A stretch of DNA of 64,000 nucleotides from Allolobophora icterica (GCA_963556255.1 OY744609.1:4488910-4552909), one strand, 5' to 3'; positions 21,170-32,226 are shown, counted from the stretch's first letter. Numbers and translations: made by a program. Notes: generated by a model from the sequence alone, not told the origin.

Positions 21170-21425
21170 ATTAGTTTGAACGATTGTATGAGAAGAGGAT
21201 AGTTTTCGGAATACAGGTGAGAGGTCGCTCCAGAAGAGTGGAAGTGCCGTTTAAGATATGGATGGGTTGGAGAATAGAGGATGAATTATCACTTTGGAAA
21301 AGACAAGGGTAAGGAAAGAGGATTGCGTAGAGTGGGGTGATTGGGTGGTAGAGGCTATGCGAAGATACGTAGATGGGAGCATTGCAAGGGACTTAGAGAT
21401 GTCGAAAAATAGGAGTGATTTGAGA
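21170..21425 (-). mobile_element. LINE 3' terminal fragment
   Basis: It shares GTAGAGTGGGGTGATTGG, GGTAGAGGCT and AAGATACGTAGATGGGAGCA-like sequence with 19,960-20,040. It is the reverse complement of the 6,495 type of LINE end. Confidence 0.55.
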
Positions 21426-21429
21426 ATAT

Positions 21430-21962
21430 CGTGGTGACAATATTACAGTTCCTAATTTCGACCTAATTGCTTCTCCAATGGACAATGATTTTTTCATTAA
21501 GATTTTACTTGAGACGACATACATGCACCATCACATCAATCGTCGCCGATAATTGCGCGGTTTTTATACGGATTTTAATACCCTTTTAAAAGGTGTTTAA
21601 AATCAACTACCATTTACGCTTTTGTCTCCAGCCTCATCTGCCTTCATAGACGTAGTTTTAAAAGCAGTTGACAAGGACTAAGGTCGCTTTTTTCGTTCGT
21701 CTGTTTCCTCGCCAGCGAAAATGGATTTCTTGAAAGGCGAGTAACTCGAATTCATGAATCTGGAGACCCGTTTAGAGGGCATTTTTATTCCCATCGTCAC
21801 ATTATTTGATGATATTATTTGAATAATTACTTTGGGTTATAATTTATTTCTGGAATTCATGAAATTTTGATAGATTATGAGTTCGTATAAAATTTCGTAA
21901 AACAGTTATTATTTCGTGAAAGTTCGTTGTTCAAATAATCGATCTGATCCGTCCAAAACGTT
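21430..21962 (-). repeat. Duplicated block, inverted copy
   Basis: Reverse-complement landmarks of the block appear in reversed order: 'GAGACGACATACATGCACCA' (site of CTTCGAG), 'AAGGTGTTTAAAATCAAC', 'GTCTGTTTCCTCGCCAGCGA' and 'CGAGTAACTCGAATTCATGA'. Confidence 0.6.
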
Positions 21963-21964
21963 TT

Positions 21965-22470
21965 GGACAGCTAACTAATAATTGTTATTATTATTATTCC
22001 ACAGTTTAACGTCGTCTTATGACACCAAAGGCCGTTGACGTCAATTTAGAAATACAGTTTACAGAAAACGATAAACTTATAGTGTCCGAAAGACACCATT
22101 TAAAGGTGTCAAACATAAGCTTACAATATCAATAATGTCACATCATTTAAAGCAATATATCTAATGTTATTTATAAAACACATAGCTCTAAACTGTTTTG
22201 ATACAAATTAAACAGTACTTCCCAACTATTGTCACTCGCATGAAATATTTAAACAACTTCAGATGCACAGTACATATAATTATAATTATTACATTATATT
22301 CTTATTTTATCTTTGAAATGTTTAATTGATTATTTCTCATTCCTGAGTTCAATATCTGCCACTACAATCATATCATGTATGAAATAGTAATAAATTTCAC
22401 ATACATCATGCACATTAAATGAAACATATGGTTATACCAAGTTCCTTTTTTAATAATTAATTAACTAATT
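21965..22470 (-). mobile_element. I/Nimb-like LINE 3' UTR, antisense copy
   Basis: It is nearly collinear with 51,995-52,467 in reverse complement, from the AATAATAATTCC tail (TTATTATTCCACAGTTTAAC) to CATATGGTTATACCAAGTTC. This makes it a 5' truncated LINE copy. One difference is 'CATGAAATATTTAAACAAC' against 'TTGCGAGTG' side sequence in the reference copy. Confidence 0.72.
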
Positions 22471-22564
22471 AATAATTAATTAACTATTAGTTAACTAATA
22501 ATTGTGAAATGCGACTGCGATATTCATAGGCGTAGTAATATTTTAAAAAGAGCTGTTAGAAATC

Positions 22565-22950
22565 AGTAATTGACGTCTTTTATAAATATTCTAAACCTTT
22601 AAGCATATTGCCTCTGATACCATAGTGCTTAAGCTTATTTATTAGAATACGATGGTCCACAGTATCAAAGGCTTTAGACAGATCGAAGAAAACACCCATT
22701 GAAAATTCATTCTTATCTAGTGATTCCGTTATCCTATTTTGCATATCTAATAGTGCCATAAAGGTTGAGTGTTCTTTACGAAAGTCATATTGATTAGATG
22801 ATAATAAATCAAACTTATTTAAATAATCTATGAGTTGTATTATAAACAGTTTTTTCAAAGTATTTTGAAAAATAAGGAAGGATTGAAATTGGCCTATAGT
22901 TATTAAACCTGGATTTATCTGACACCGTAGCATAACAGGAATCACGATTC
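22565..22950 (-). mobile_element. L2/CR1-like LINE RT fragment
   Basis: The 121-residue minus-strand ORF (22,580-22,945) contains LLSSNQYDFRKEHSTFMALL, then NEFSMGVFFDLSKAFDTVDH, then NKLKHYGIRGN. These are the RT fingers and the first catalytic aspartate block ('NQYGFRxxHST', 'FxDLSKAFDTVDH', 'KLxxYGIRG'). The later YADD half is missing. It is a different family from the UTR fragment next to it. Confidence 0.78.
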
Positions 22951-23385
22951 GCGCGTCTTTACCCTAATTACTAAGCTAACTTTCAAAAATTAGACATGTC
23001 CAGTTAATTTCCATGGGACAGCTGTACTACTTTCTACCTTGTCTACCCGCGCCTCTGAGATGACGTCGACGTAAACGCTGTTAGAAGTTCCGCACAAGAG
23101 GTTGTTAAACATGGATAGCCTTCAATATGGTTGACCTAGAAACCGACCAGTGGCTGAATATATGCCAGTACTCTGGTAGTGCCAGTTCCATGCCTGGACA
23201 AAAAAGGAGGGAGACGCTAATCTTTTTTGCTATGACACAGCATCGTTAAACAGCAACTAATTAACAGATCGGTTCGGTCTATCTCTACTAATCTCGAATC
23301 GTAATCTAGTCTCAACATTTCTAAAGCTCTGCTTAAAGGCTATAGGTAAGCGCAGGGCACCAGCTTATTCACGAGCGCTGCGTCG
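22951..23385. other. Interspersed repeats and one LINE tail
   Basis: 23,160-23,270 is a copy of the 'CTGGTAGTGCCAGTTCCATG ... CACAGCATCGTTAAACAGCA' family. 23,290-23,375 is a minus-strand LINE tail of the GATTAC type (GGCACCAGCTTATTCACGAG). Confidence 0.5.
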
Positions 23386-24303
23386 ATTCAGTGGGATGGA
23401 TATGTGGCGTTCTGCGCCCGCCCGGACGCCTGCACTCTCGTTGCGCCGGGCGGGTTTCTCGGTGGTGGTGATGACTCCAGCCCACTGCCCGTCTGGAGCC
23501 ACCCGAGTCACTCTGCCTTATCTACTTGCAACGCAAAATGGCTGTTCTCTATCTCTTCCCATAGTGAACGTTCCTATCAGAGGAGATTCAGGATTGGCCG
23601 CTTAAGAAAGGCAACACTATACAGTTCTGTCTCTGGGTCTGACTCTGCTCTTTCCGCGGTCGCCGGATGGGCAACGTCCTGCAGGATGGCCGTCCTTCAG
23701 AACAGGGTTCGTTCTCTTAATCAGCAGCAGTCTTCCCTCTTTGTGTGCCTTCTTAGCTACGGCTTCCTCCAACTCTCCGCCTGATCTTAACTTTGACGTA
23801 GCATTCTACATCTCGTGACTCGAACTATCGCCATTTAAAAGGGACACCAAACGTTTTCTAAGTATCGGGAACCAGGAATACATGTGACAAGTCTTAACGT
23901 CATATCGTCCTAGACACCGGTCTATTGGGCAACTGTCAATGGTAACTCCCTGCGTCATGTCGTCTAGGCATCTGTCCACTTGACAACTCGTCTGCCCACC
24001 GTCACGTGTCTCTCGCTCCATTTCCGTGCAGGGCATACCGGCCTCACACGTATATTATCATGCACCACATCTACGGAGTAAGTTTCCTTACCCGTCTTCT
24101 GTGTTAGCAATTGTCGACCAACACAGTGATAAATTCTGCTTCGGAAGAGAGCGGGGTCTCCATGGCACACTGATAGTGAAGGTCCTCTCTCTAACCTTTC
24201 TATCTACACACAGAACTTCGTTCCGACCTACGCACGAGGGGGCCCAGCCTCGCACTTCAGTCAGTTCTCAGAGCTGTGTGTTGCGACAAGCAAATATAAT
24301 TCA
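23386..24303. other. GC-richer island, left part; unassigned
   Basis: Base composition shifts abruptly from AT-rich to GC-richer sequence at about 23,380 and stays so to about 26,900. The 126-codon ORF at 23,404-23,784 has no recognisable motif. Short local duplications are visible: CATATCGTCCTAGACACCGG and CATGTCGTCTAGGCATCTG lie about 55 bases apart. No gene is supported. Confidence 0.4.
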
Positions 24304-24655
24304 ACCTGGGTATCCGACTACCCGAACTTCACGTAGCGCTCTCTTGGTCTGCGTTAATGCCCCTTTTACCTGGGGACTCTCGTACACTTCACCTTGGGAC
24401 TCTGACTAGCTGAATCTCGCTGGGAAACGCGGTCGTGTCTCTTTCGGACCTGGGTACCCGACTAACCGATCCGAACTTTGAGGTTAATCTCTTGGTCTGA
24501 TTTATTCTACCGTTTACCTGGAACTCGCGTACTCTTCACCTAGGGACTCTGGCTAGATGAGCTTCGGCTAGGAAAACGCGGACGTGTCTCTTCCCAACCT
24601 GGGTACCCGACTACCCAAACGTTCACGTATCACTTAGCCTTGGTCTGACTTCTTT
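24304..24655 (+). repeat. Tandem repeat, 144-149 bp unit, 2.4 copies
   Basis: ACCTGGGTAyCCGACTA recurs at 24,304, 24,448 and 24,597. Between copies, 'TCTTGGTCTG', 'TACCTGG', 'CACTTCACC' or 'CTCTTCACCTAG' and 'AACGCGG' return in the same order. The unit starts with the palindrome GGGTACCC. Confidence 0.75.
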
Positions 24656-24899
24656 CCGGTTTACACAACCTTTTATCTTCCCACTGTTCAGAATTAGTCT
24701 GTCTCGAGACCTGAGCAGCGGAGTGGGCCCTTACTCCACAAGCCGTATCTCTTGAACCCTGACTCTCTGAATCCAATAGAGAACGTAACCGTTGTGTATT
24801 TTTCCGGGAGCTCACAAACTCGTAGGCTTCGTTTCTCGGTACTCACATTCGATTCTGCTAACGGTATCTGCGGGTAAATATCAGTAACTTTACCCCGTT

Positions 24900-26680
24900 A
24901 TTGCACACAGACCTGTGTATCTTTTCACCGTGGGAACTTTCCCGAACACCGGAACAGACAACGGTCGAATCGTCCGGATTGCCTCCCGGACGGATATTTG
25001 CCGGTAAACCGCGGGAGTAACTATGACGCGTAAAACAGCCAAACCCGGATACCGCGTATTTAGATTCACCGGTTGTTCCCCGATGTTATCGAACAGTACC
25101 AACGGGGTCACCCTCCCCGTACAAATTGAACGGAATCAACCTGGTACCTCTCCCCGTACACGTCGAGCGGTCACTGACGGGTCTGCTTCCCCGTCTTTAC
25201 CGAACGTTACCAGCGGAATATTCCTCCGCACTTTACCGATACACCGGCGGGGTCTGTCCTCGTATCTTCCCGAACGTTATCAGCGGAATCTCTCTCCGCA
25301 CTTTACCGAGACAGACCTGTGTTTTCTTTATCACTCAACATCGGTCTCTCCCCGAGGTTTACACAGCCCGTTAAACTTCCACAATCCAGATTCAGACCGG
25401 CTCGCGATCTAACGGCAGGGTGGGCCCCAAACCTGTCGAATCGGCGGTCAATCCAACACCCAAGAGTGATTAGTTTTTGCTGTAACTCGGGATCGCACTG
25501 CTCAGCTTTTTATGGACGATACTTGAACTGAGTTATCACCAGCCGGGTCTTTGCCCGTGTATCTCTGACGGTCAACTGCGGGGCCTTTCCGCGTGTCTAT
25601 CTGACGGTCACCAGCGCGGTCTTTCCGCGTGTATATCCGACGGTCAACACCGGGTCTTTGCCCGCGTATCTCTAACGGGTACCACCGGGTCTTTGCCCGT
25701 GTATCTCTAACGGTCAACAGCGGGGCCTTTCCGCTTGTATCTCCGACGGGTACCACCGGGTCTTTGCCCGTGTATCTCCTGACTGTCAACAGCGGGACTA
25801 TGCCCGTGTATCTCTGACGGTCCACCACCGGTCTTTGACCGTGTATCTCTGACGGCTACTACCGGGTCTTTGCCCGGTGTATCTCTGACTGTCAACAGCG
25901 GGACTTTTCCGCGTGTATCTCTGACGGTTATCACCGGGTCTTTTTGCCCGTATATATCAAACGGTCAACTGCGGAGCCTTTCCGCGTGTCTATCAAACGG
26001 TCACCAGCGCGGTCTCTCCGCTATATATCCAACGGTCAACAGCGCGGTCTTTCCCCGAGGTTTATCAAACGGTCACCAGCGAACTCTTTGCCCATGTATC
26101 TCAGACGGTCGCGACGGGTCTTTGCCCGTGTATCTCAGACACCAGCGGGGACTTTGCCCGTGTATCCTCAGCCAGACACCAGCGGGAACTTTACCCGTGT
26201 ATCTCCGACACCAGCGGGAACTTTGCCCGTGTATCTCTGATACCAGCGGGAACTTTGCCCGTGTATCTCCGACAGACACCAGCGAGAACTTCACCCGTGT
26301 ATCTCAGACACCAGCGGGGACTTTTCCCCGTCTTTACCGATAAAGACCTGTGAGCCTTTATCTCTCACGATCGGTCTTTCTCCCGTATATATCAAACCAG
26401 ACATCCATCGGTCTTTCCAGTACATATCGAAACGAACATCTACGGGGTCTACTTCCCCGTCTTTTGATACAGACCTGTTTATCTGCGGGGTCCTTCCCCG
26501 TCTTTACCGGTAACCAGCGAACCAGACACCGACGGGACCTTTCCCGTCTATCTATCGAACGGAGCCGCCGGGGTCGCCTTCCCCGGACTTTACCGACACA
26601 GACCTGTGAGCCTTTATTTCTCACAATCGGTCTTTCCCCGAATCAGCCTTCCATGATCTGACTCGGTACTGCTCGCGATC
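24900..26680 (+). repeat. Palindrome-bearing tandem array (32-36 bp units)
   Basis: From 25,541 to 26,335 there are about 22 head-to-tail units. Each is roughly 'TCAACAGCGGG-ACTTTG-CCCGTGTATCTCTGACGG', 35-37 bp at first and mostly 32 bp after 26,118, where GGTC is lost. Each centre is a short inverted repeat around a loop of about 5-8 bases (TCTTTG, ACTTT, GGCCTTT). Looser units with the same design cover 24,915-25,345 and 26,340-26,640, interleaved with CAGACCTGTG blocks. No reading frame dominates, and repeats occur in all frames, so it looks non-coding. Confidence 0.85.
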
Positions 26681-27340
26681 TACAACAGAGCGGGCCCTTA
26701 CTCCGTTGGATCGACGCTTTGCCAGCACTGGTCAGACCGCGTTTGGAGCGGCTGTCACTCGGGAGCGCACTGATTAGCCTTGTACCGGACGCCGTGTCCG
26801 TAAAATCATTCGTAACCGAACCGTTTAACAACGACACTAAAGCACCGTGTCGCTGTACATGCAGAGCGCAGTAACGCCGCTCTACGATATAAGCAACGCA
26901 CCGTGAGGTAGGGTCTATGTATCTATTTGCATCTATCTGCATCCTATGGTCTCGCCCGTAAGACATTATATGGCCTCCATAGGCCGCTACGTTCTCTGAC
27001 TGCGTGCTATAATTCAGTACGCAAGACATATTCTGGCCTCCATACTTATATATTAGCCCATTATCAACTTCTGAAATACAGGTGTCTAAGGTATCGAAAT
27101 CAGCCAATGATAATAAGCGCCGCCCTAGCTCTAGACATTAAATATTGGACCGAAATACGTCTAATATTATTCTAATTAATAATTTAAATCGTTAAGATGG
27201 AAAACATAAGCTAAAACTTAGATATTGGCTATTTTAATATCAAGTTAGCGCTACCATTTACGCATCGGCCGCTGATGCATTACGTTGCCAGATAACGCGT
27301 CAACAACACAGCTATTATTAAATATAACCTGCATTCAAGC
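26681..27340. other. End of GC island and AT-rich spacer
   Basis: 26,650-26,790 resembles 25,380-25,510 (CTCGCGATCTA..., then GGGAGCGCACTG), so the array has a diverged downstream frame repeat. 26,950-27,040 holds a local duplication (GTAAGACATTATATGGCCTC against GCAAGACATATTCTGGCCTC). No gene is seen. Confidence 0.45.
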
Positions 27341-27542
27341 CTTGTGGCCTGTCCGCCACAGATAGATCAGCCAAGTGTTAGTCTAAGACTGGTTAACAGA
27401 GCACCAAAGAATGAAGAACGAAAAAGAAAGTATAAGGCGGATTCCGTCTGGGACTCGAAAGATTGCACGGTGGAAGTTATGATCGATTTAATCAGACGGT
27501 CGCTGATTGAAATTTGGATAGTATGAAGTTTTGAGTAAATAA
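27341..27542 (+). CDS. Unassigned 60-codon ORF with nearby AATAAA
   Basis: The ORF at 27,344-27,526 encodes a charged small protein (NEERKRKYKADSVWDSKDCT near the middle). A splice-acceptor-like CCGCCACAG precedes ATAGATCAG at 27,361, and AATAAA lies at about 27,537, 11 bases past the stop. This could be the terminal exon of an unrecognised gene. Nothing in the protein points to a family and no upstream exon is visible, so chance is at least as likely. Confidence 0.2.
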
Positions 27543-28590
27543 AAGCCGACGAAATGATCCAGAACTTAATGACATCTTATTGGATTGCCACAAAGGCCGT
27601 TGACATTAACAGAAATTGTTTTCAACAGCTCCCACCGTTAGCAGTAGTAGTAGTAGTTTCAGCTTAACAAAGGTCATAAACGTCGCCCACATCATTCGTC
27701 CAGGCATGGGACTAACACTGCCAGAGGACTATCACTGTCGGAGTTTCACTTTTAGGCTAATTAGTAATATTTATACATGCGTCGTTTAACAACGTTTTAA
27801 AGGTGTTTCAGAGAGCTTTGATTTGCGTTACTTCAACGACTTCTTGCGGCTGCCAGAGCCGTTCACAACGACTTAATCGTACCTTAAATTCAAAGGAAAA
27901 AGACTTAGTGGTTGTTGTCAATAAAGCGCCATTACCATATATCTATATAGAGCATTGTTCAATAACCTTTAAAAGGTGTTAAAGACCTCAGGTGTTCACC
28001 TTTTCAACAAAAAATTGAAATTGTTTGTATGGTTGATTCGCACTTGCGCACACGATAGACTGAAGCAGCCTAGATGTGGCAAGCCATTACTTGGTGTAGA
28101 AACAGCAACTGAAGTTACAATTAGTTACAACTCTTACTAAAATTAGTTACAACTTTTACAGAGAAATTGAGACTTGGTGTCGTTTGTCATCTTCTAGTGA
28201 TTCGTGACAGAAGTGAAAATAGTCAGTTTCATCTAATTAATTTTCATTTAGGCAATGCCCCCAAGTACCGACCTGTCCCAGTCGATGTTTCAGATAATGG
28301 ATGTAAAGAATTAATAAGGTAAAATTAATACTGACTAAATTATTAAGAAATGTCTTCTTTATCGTATCGTGAAAATATACACACACCGATTCCAACTGTA
28401 AATAATTATGTATCGAACTGAATACGACACCCGTTTTAGAGATAAGTATAGTGCTACATAAAATTGCTATGAGATGTGCGGAGGAGGGCGTCTCAAATGG
28501 TCTTTGTTGTCACACAGTGTCGTTAAACTGAAACTACTACTACTTCGGAAGATTAATGATGTAAATTACTAGCAATATTACAATATCACT
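27543..28590. other. Interspersed repeats, no gene
   Basis: It contains AAAGGCCGTTGACATTAAC (27,590), a 'GGCATGGGACTAACACTGCC' unit (27,712), the short TTTTAAAGGTGTTTC motif (27,795), and another TATATAG...CTTTAAAAGGTGTTAAAG copy (27,950-27,995). 28,540-28,590 is the left half of an old LINE 3' UTR split by the next element. Confidence 0.45.
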
Positions 28591-28599
28591 AATGTCACA

Positions 28600-29482
28600 C
28601 AGTGTTGTATGCAAGACCGTAAACTTCGAGACCGAGACGAGACCGAGACAGTCGAGTTCCAAGACCGAGACGAGACCAAGACAATGAGGTGCCGAGACCG
28701 AGACGAGACCAAGACAATGAGGTGCCGAGACCGAGACAGAGACCAAGACACGAGGTCCAAGACAGTAGAAAACATTTTTGGCATTTACTACAGGATGGTA
28801 AATGCGAAGACTGAGTGCCTGTGTATATAAACAATATGGTCGCCACTGACTTCGCTCAGTTTCCCCGCTATTCTTAAATACATTTATGAATACAAGATCA
28901 TAAAGCATAAACTCGATGTTGTTCCCATTGGAACGATGGGAACAACATCGGTGGGAACAACATCGGTGCCCTAAGCACTTATGGTGACTTTACGCCAGCG
29001 ATAAACGGCATGCCATTTCTTTTCTTTGTCCATGACCACATTGCGTTCTTGACTACTTCAGGTTCTGTATGAGACATTTTCTGGCACTTTCTTTCTAACT
29101 CGAAATGAATTACAAAATGCTCTTTCCAATAGCCGATTTCACGTGGTCTCACACGTTCACCAGAGTTTCTAGAAAGACCCTTTTTCAGAACTTCCGGTTT
29201 GATTGGCACATCCGACTTCCGAGTTATCTATTCATATCGACCCAGGACATTTTTATAGCGCTAGAAATAAAGAAATTTGTCGCGAGACTTATAGAGACCG
29301 CTTGTTCGAGACAGAACAAGACTTTCGCTTCAAGACAGTTTATAAAAATTCGAGAAATTGCTTCGAGACCGAGACCGAGACGAGACAATGGGTTCCCGAT
29401 ACTGAGACGAGACTGAGACACTAAAAAACCTATCTCGAGACGTCTCGAGACCGAGACTGAGTCTCGAGACCATACAACTCTG
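28600..29482. mobile_element. hAT-type MITE with 8 bp target duplication
   Basis: The ends are CAGTGTTGTATG and CATACAACTCTG, a 12 bp inverted repeat with one mismatch, and both sides carry ATGTCACA (28,592-28,599 and 29,483-29,490). An 8 bp duplication with CAG... termini is diagnostic of hAT. The subterminal zones (28,610-28,760 and 29,360-29,470) are dense in GAGACCGAGAC/CGAGAC repeats. The 883 bp interior has no transposase. Related unoccupied sequence at 22,138-22,150 has a single ATGTCACA. Confidence 0.88.
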
Positions 29483-29490
29483 ATGTCACA

Positions 29491-29800
29491 TCATTTAAAG
29501 AAATATATAACACAGTGTCTATGACATACATAGCAATAACATGGTTTGATGCAAACTAAGCAGTATTTCGCAACAATTGTCCCACACAAGAAATAGTAAA
29601 ACAACTTCAGTCGTAAATGCATAATACATATAATTAAAATTATGACACTAGATTCTTATTCTATGTTTGAAAGTTTTAAGTGATTGTCTTCGGTTAAATG
29701 ATTTATTATGGTAATATCTACCGTAATAATTATGTAATGCACGAAATAGTAACAATATTATTTCAGCATGCACGTTAAATGTAACAGCATTTTGGATGAA
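29491..29800 (-). mobile_element. Old I/Nimb-like LINE 3' UTR copy
   Basis: It is a diverged reverse-complement match to 51,995-52,320 (ATCATTTAAAGAAATATATA, AAACAACTTCAG, ACATATAATTA). It was split by the hAT MITE. Confidence 0.55.
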
Positions 29801-30461
29801 GGGAAGTTTATCCACGATTAAAGTTACATTTAAGCGAAAATGGATTCATATAACGTCGTGGTTATACGATATACAGGTGTTTAAGCAATGCATAGAAGTT
29901 TTCACGCCATTAACGGGCATTTGCGAAATTTTTATATCGACCAGGATGATTGACGTCCATATTAGTTGACGTAATTAAAACCAAATTAGTTTGATTGAGA
30001 ACGCTGTGTCATAAGAAAGATGATAAACGTCACCCTCCTGAGCCTGCTCCTACACCCAGGCTTGCGACTGGCATCATCCGTCGCAACTCCCATCGATGTA
30101 ATTATTCAACAACAACACGTAGACTAATAGTAGTAGGTTCCGTTTAACGACACTGTGCACATGTGATAGCAAAGATCATTACCGTCGCCATCCTCCCTTA
30201 TCCAGGTTTTGGACTGGCACTGCAGAGTACGGTATACTGGCGTATTAGCACATAGACTATTTACAGAGATTATTTAATATTTGTATTATGTGCAACGCTT
30301 TAGTGGTGTCCAGAGCTGTAGTGGTAAAATTAGAGGTGAGTACACGCTACCGGTTACTTTTCCGGAACTGAGTACACGCTACCGGTTACTTTTCCGGAAC
30401 AAATTAGAGGTGAGTATACGGTATACAGTATTTTGCGAGTATACGTTACAGTATTTTAATG

Positions 30462-30497
<36 letters not shown>

Positions 30498-30944
30498 CAT
30501 ATATATATATATATATTGTGAGGTGAGTATACGGTCTATTATGCGAGTACACGCTGTACACCCGCATATACCCTCGACTATAATAGTCTTTCACCGCTCA
30601 TGATGAATGCGTTTTATCCACAGTCTTACAGCTGCCAGGGACGTTGGCATTGATTTTACCCTCTCTCTGATTAAGAAACAAATGACCAGAATGATTCAAT
30701 AACTCATTATAGCTGAGATTATAAAATTGCTTTAATAACTTCAGTTTAGCGCATTTTACAGGTGTTTTTATTGAACGCTGCATTTGTATTTTCATTAGCA
30801 TTTTTGCATCTTTTCTATTTACATAGCAACAGTAACCGCAGCAGAAATATTTAACGACATCTAATTGCTTTCAAGGACGTTAACGTGGGCCTTCTAAACC
30901 TTATGCTTAAGACTATATATATATATATGTATGTATGTATATAT
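29801..30944. other. Interspersed repeats and a reiterated GAGTAyACG motif
   Basis: 30,330-30,560 contains six GAGTACACG/GAGTATACG boxes on both sides of an AT tract (30,465-30,516). 30,000-30,090 and 30,130-30,230 are copies of the 'GTTTAACGACACTGTG ... CCAGG' family. No gene is seen. Confidence 0.5.
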
Positions 30945-31400
30945 TGTTGCATGTAGACACATGACCGCTTACGTAGATGCAGGTGCTATCCGTAGGTTAG
31001 CGGGAATCTTACGTAACAGAAGGAGTGGCCTTGTCTATAAATAGGACTGCTGACTTGATTCTTGAGCTCTTTGTCGTGTAGTGGTCAGACATGCTGGTCT
31101 GAGGTTAGCAGAGCTGAAGTTGTTCTTAGGCTTGACCGATTGTGGTCTAGATTAAGATTGTGATTCGTCGATGTTCTGACGAGTGACTTCGTTGATGTTC
31201 TACTCCGTGTCTGACGGGGTGGTCGAGTGTCCGTTGCTGAATGCCTGACGAACGGTGCTCTGACCTTCTGTTCGTTTGAATTTCCTTGTTTCTTCGTTTG
31301 GTAATTATATCGCATGTTCATTTATATTAAATTCTATTTCTTTTGAACCTTGGGCGTGCATTCCTTTCATTAGCGAGTTTCATACCTTAGCGATACGCCA

Positions 31401-31402
<2 letters not shown>
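30945..31402 (+). mobile_element. Probable solo LTR
   Basis: A 458 bp segment begins TGTTGCATGTAG and ends GATACGCCACA. It lies inside AT-microsatellite sequence and carries a TATAAATAGG box at about 31,038 followed by a GC-balanced leader-like stretch. TG...CA ends, a central TATA box and the lack of coding capacity suit a solo LTR. I could not define a target duplication because the flanks are AT repeats. Confidence 0.4.

Positions 31403-31473
<71 letters not shown>
31403..31473. repeat. AT microsatellite
   Basis: About 34 AT units. Together with the tract at 33,690 it forms the target sequence of the transposon between them. Confidence 0.95.
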
Positions 31474-31477
<4 letters not shown>

Positions 31478-31947
31478 GGTGGTTCTGACTTACATGGAAA
31501 AAAATTAAAACTGTTTTTTCTTGAGTTTCCGCTTTGAGTTGTGTTCCAATGAATATAAAAGAAATTTGTACAAAGTTATAGAACATTATCTTGTCATTTA
31601 GGGGTAGCTCAATAACATTTAAATTTGACATAAAAGTATTTTAAAATAAATTTTTCAATTTTCCATCATTTTTAATATTTTTCTTACCTAATGAAACAAC
31701 AATGTTTAATTGTTGTTATTATTTAGTGAACAAACTGTTAAAGTAGTAGTTCTACATAATTTCAATTAATTAGTATGACTTTATGTTATTATGCAATAAT
31801 AATATAATGGCTCACAAATCATTTGCTGAAGTTTATTTTGACTTAAGCATTTCTTTCTTGCATTCTGGGAAGTTGCATCTATGATCATGCACTACTTGAA
31901 ACAGATATTTTTTCTGGTTTTCTTTGTAATTATGGAATTGTACTCTT

Positions 31948-32226
31948 CAGTGGGTTTTTTTCTGGAAAAAAAAGATCCTGTACGGAACAATAGGTTCCGG
32001 AACGGAATAATTATGGGCCGGCTGAAATCCCGAGGAAAACGGGATTTGGGGTTGGGAGGGGTCTCAGTAAACACTGAAAACAGTTTAAAACACGTTTAAA
32101 ACACTGAAATTAGATTAAAATGACTAAATTATTGTTTTTATTATTAAGATAAATAAATAATTTTTTATTACCTAAAAAAGGTGCCGGAACGCCGTTCAGG
32201 CGCGTTCCGGCTGAAAAAAAGCACTG
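31948..32226. mobile_element. hAT-type MITE nested in the transposon
   Basis: The 279 bp element starts CAGTGGGTTTTTTTC and ends GAAAAAAAGCACTG, with GTACTCTT on both sides (31,940-31,947 and 32,227-32,234). The interior has GTTCCGGAACGGAAT and GTTCCGGCTG palindromic pieces and no ORF of note. Confidence 0.85.

Noticed and set aside
23404..23784. 126-codon ORF in the GC island
   Set aside because: No motif, no splice or polyadenylation context, and GC-rich sequence yields long chance ORFs.
25541..26335. CRISPR-like array of repeats and spacers
   Set aside because: Units are contiguous with no unique spacers, the setting is clearly animal, and no cas genes exist. It is a palindromic minisatellite.
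25870..26343. 157-codon ORF over the palindromic array
   Set aside because: Repeats appear in several frames, unit lengths include non-multiples of three, and no frame is preserved; coding is unlikely.
31474..31488. TTAGGG as interstitial telomere sequence
   Set aside because: Only one unit, and it is the terminal inverted repeat of a transposon with a matching copy at 33,675.
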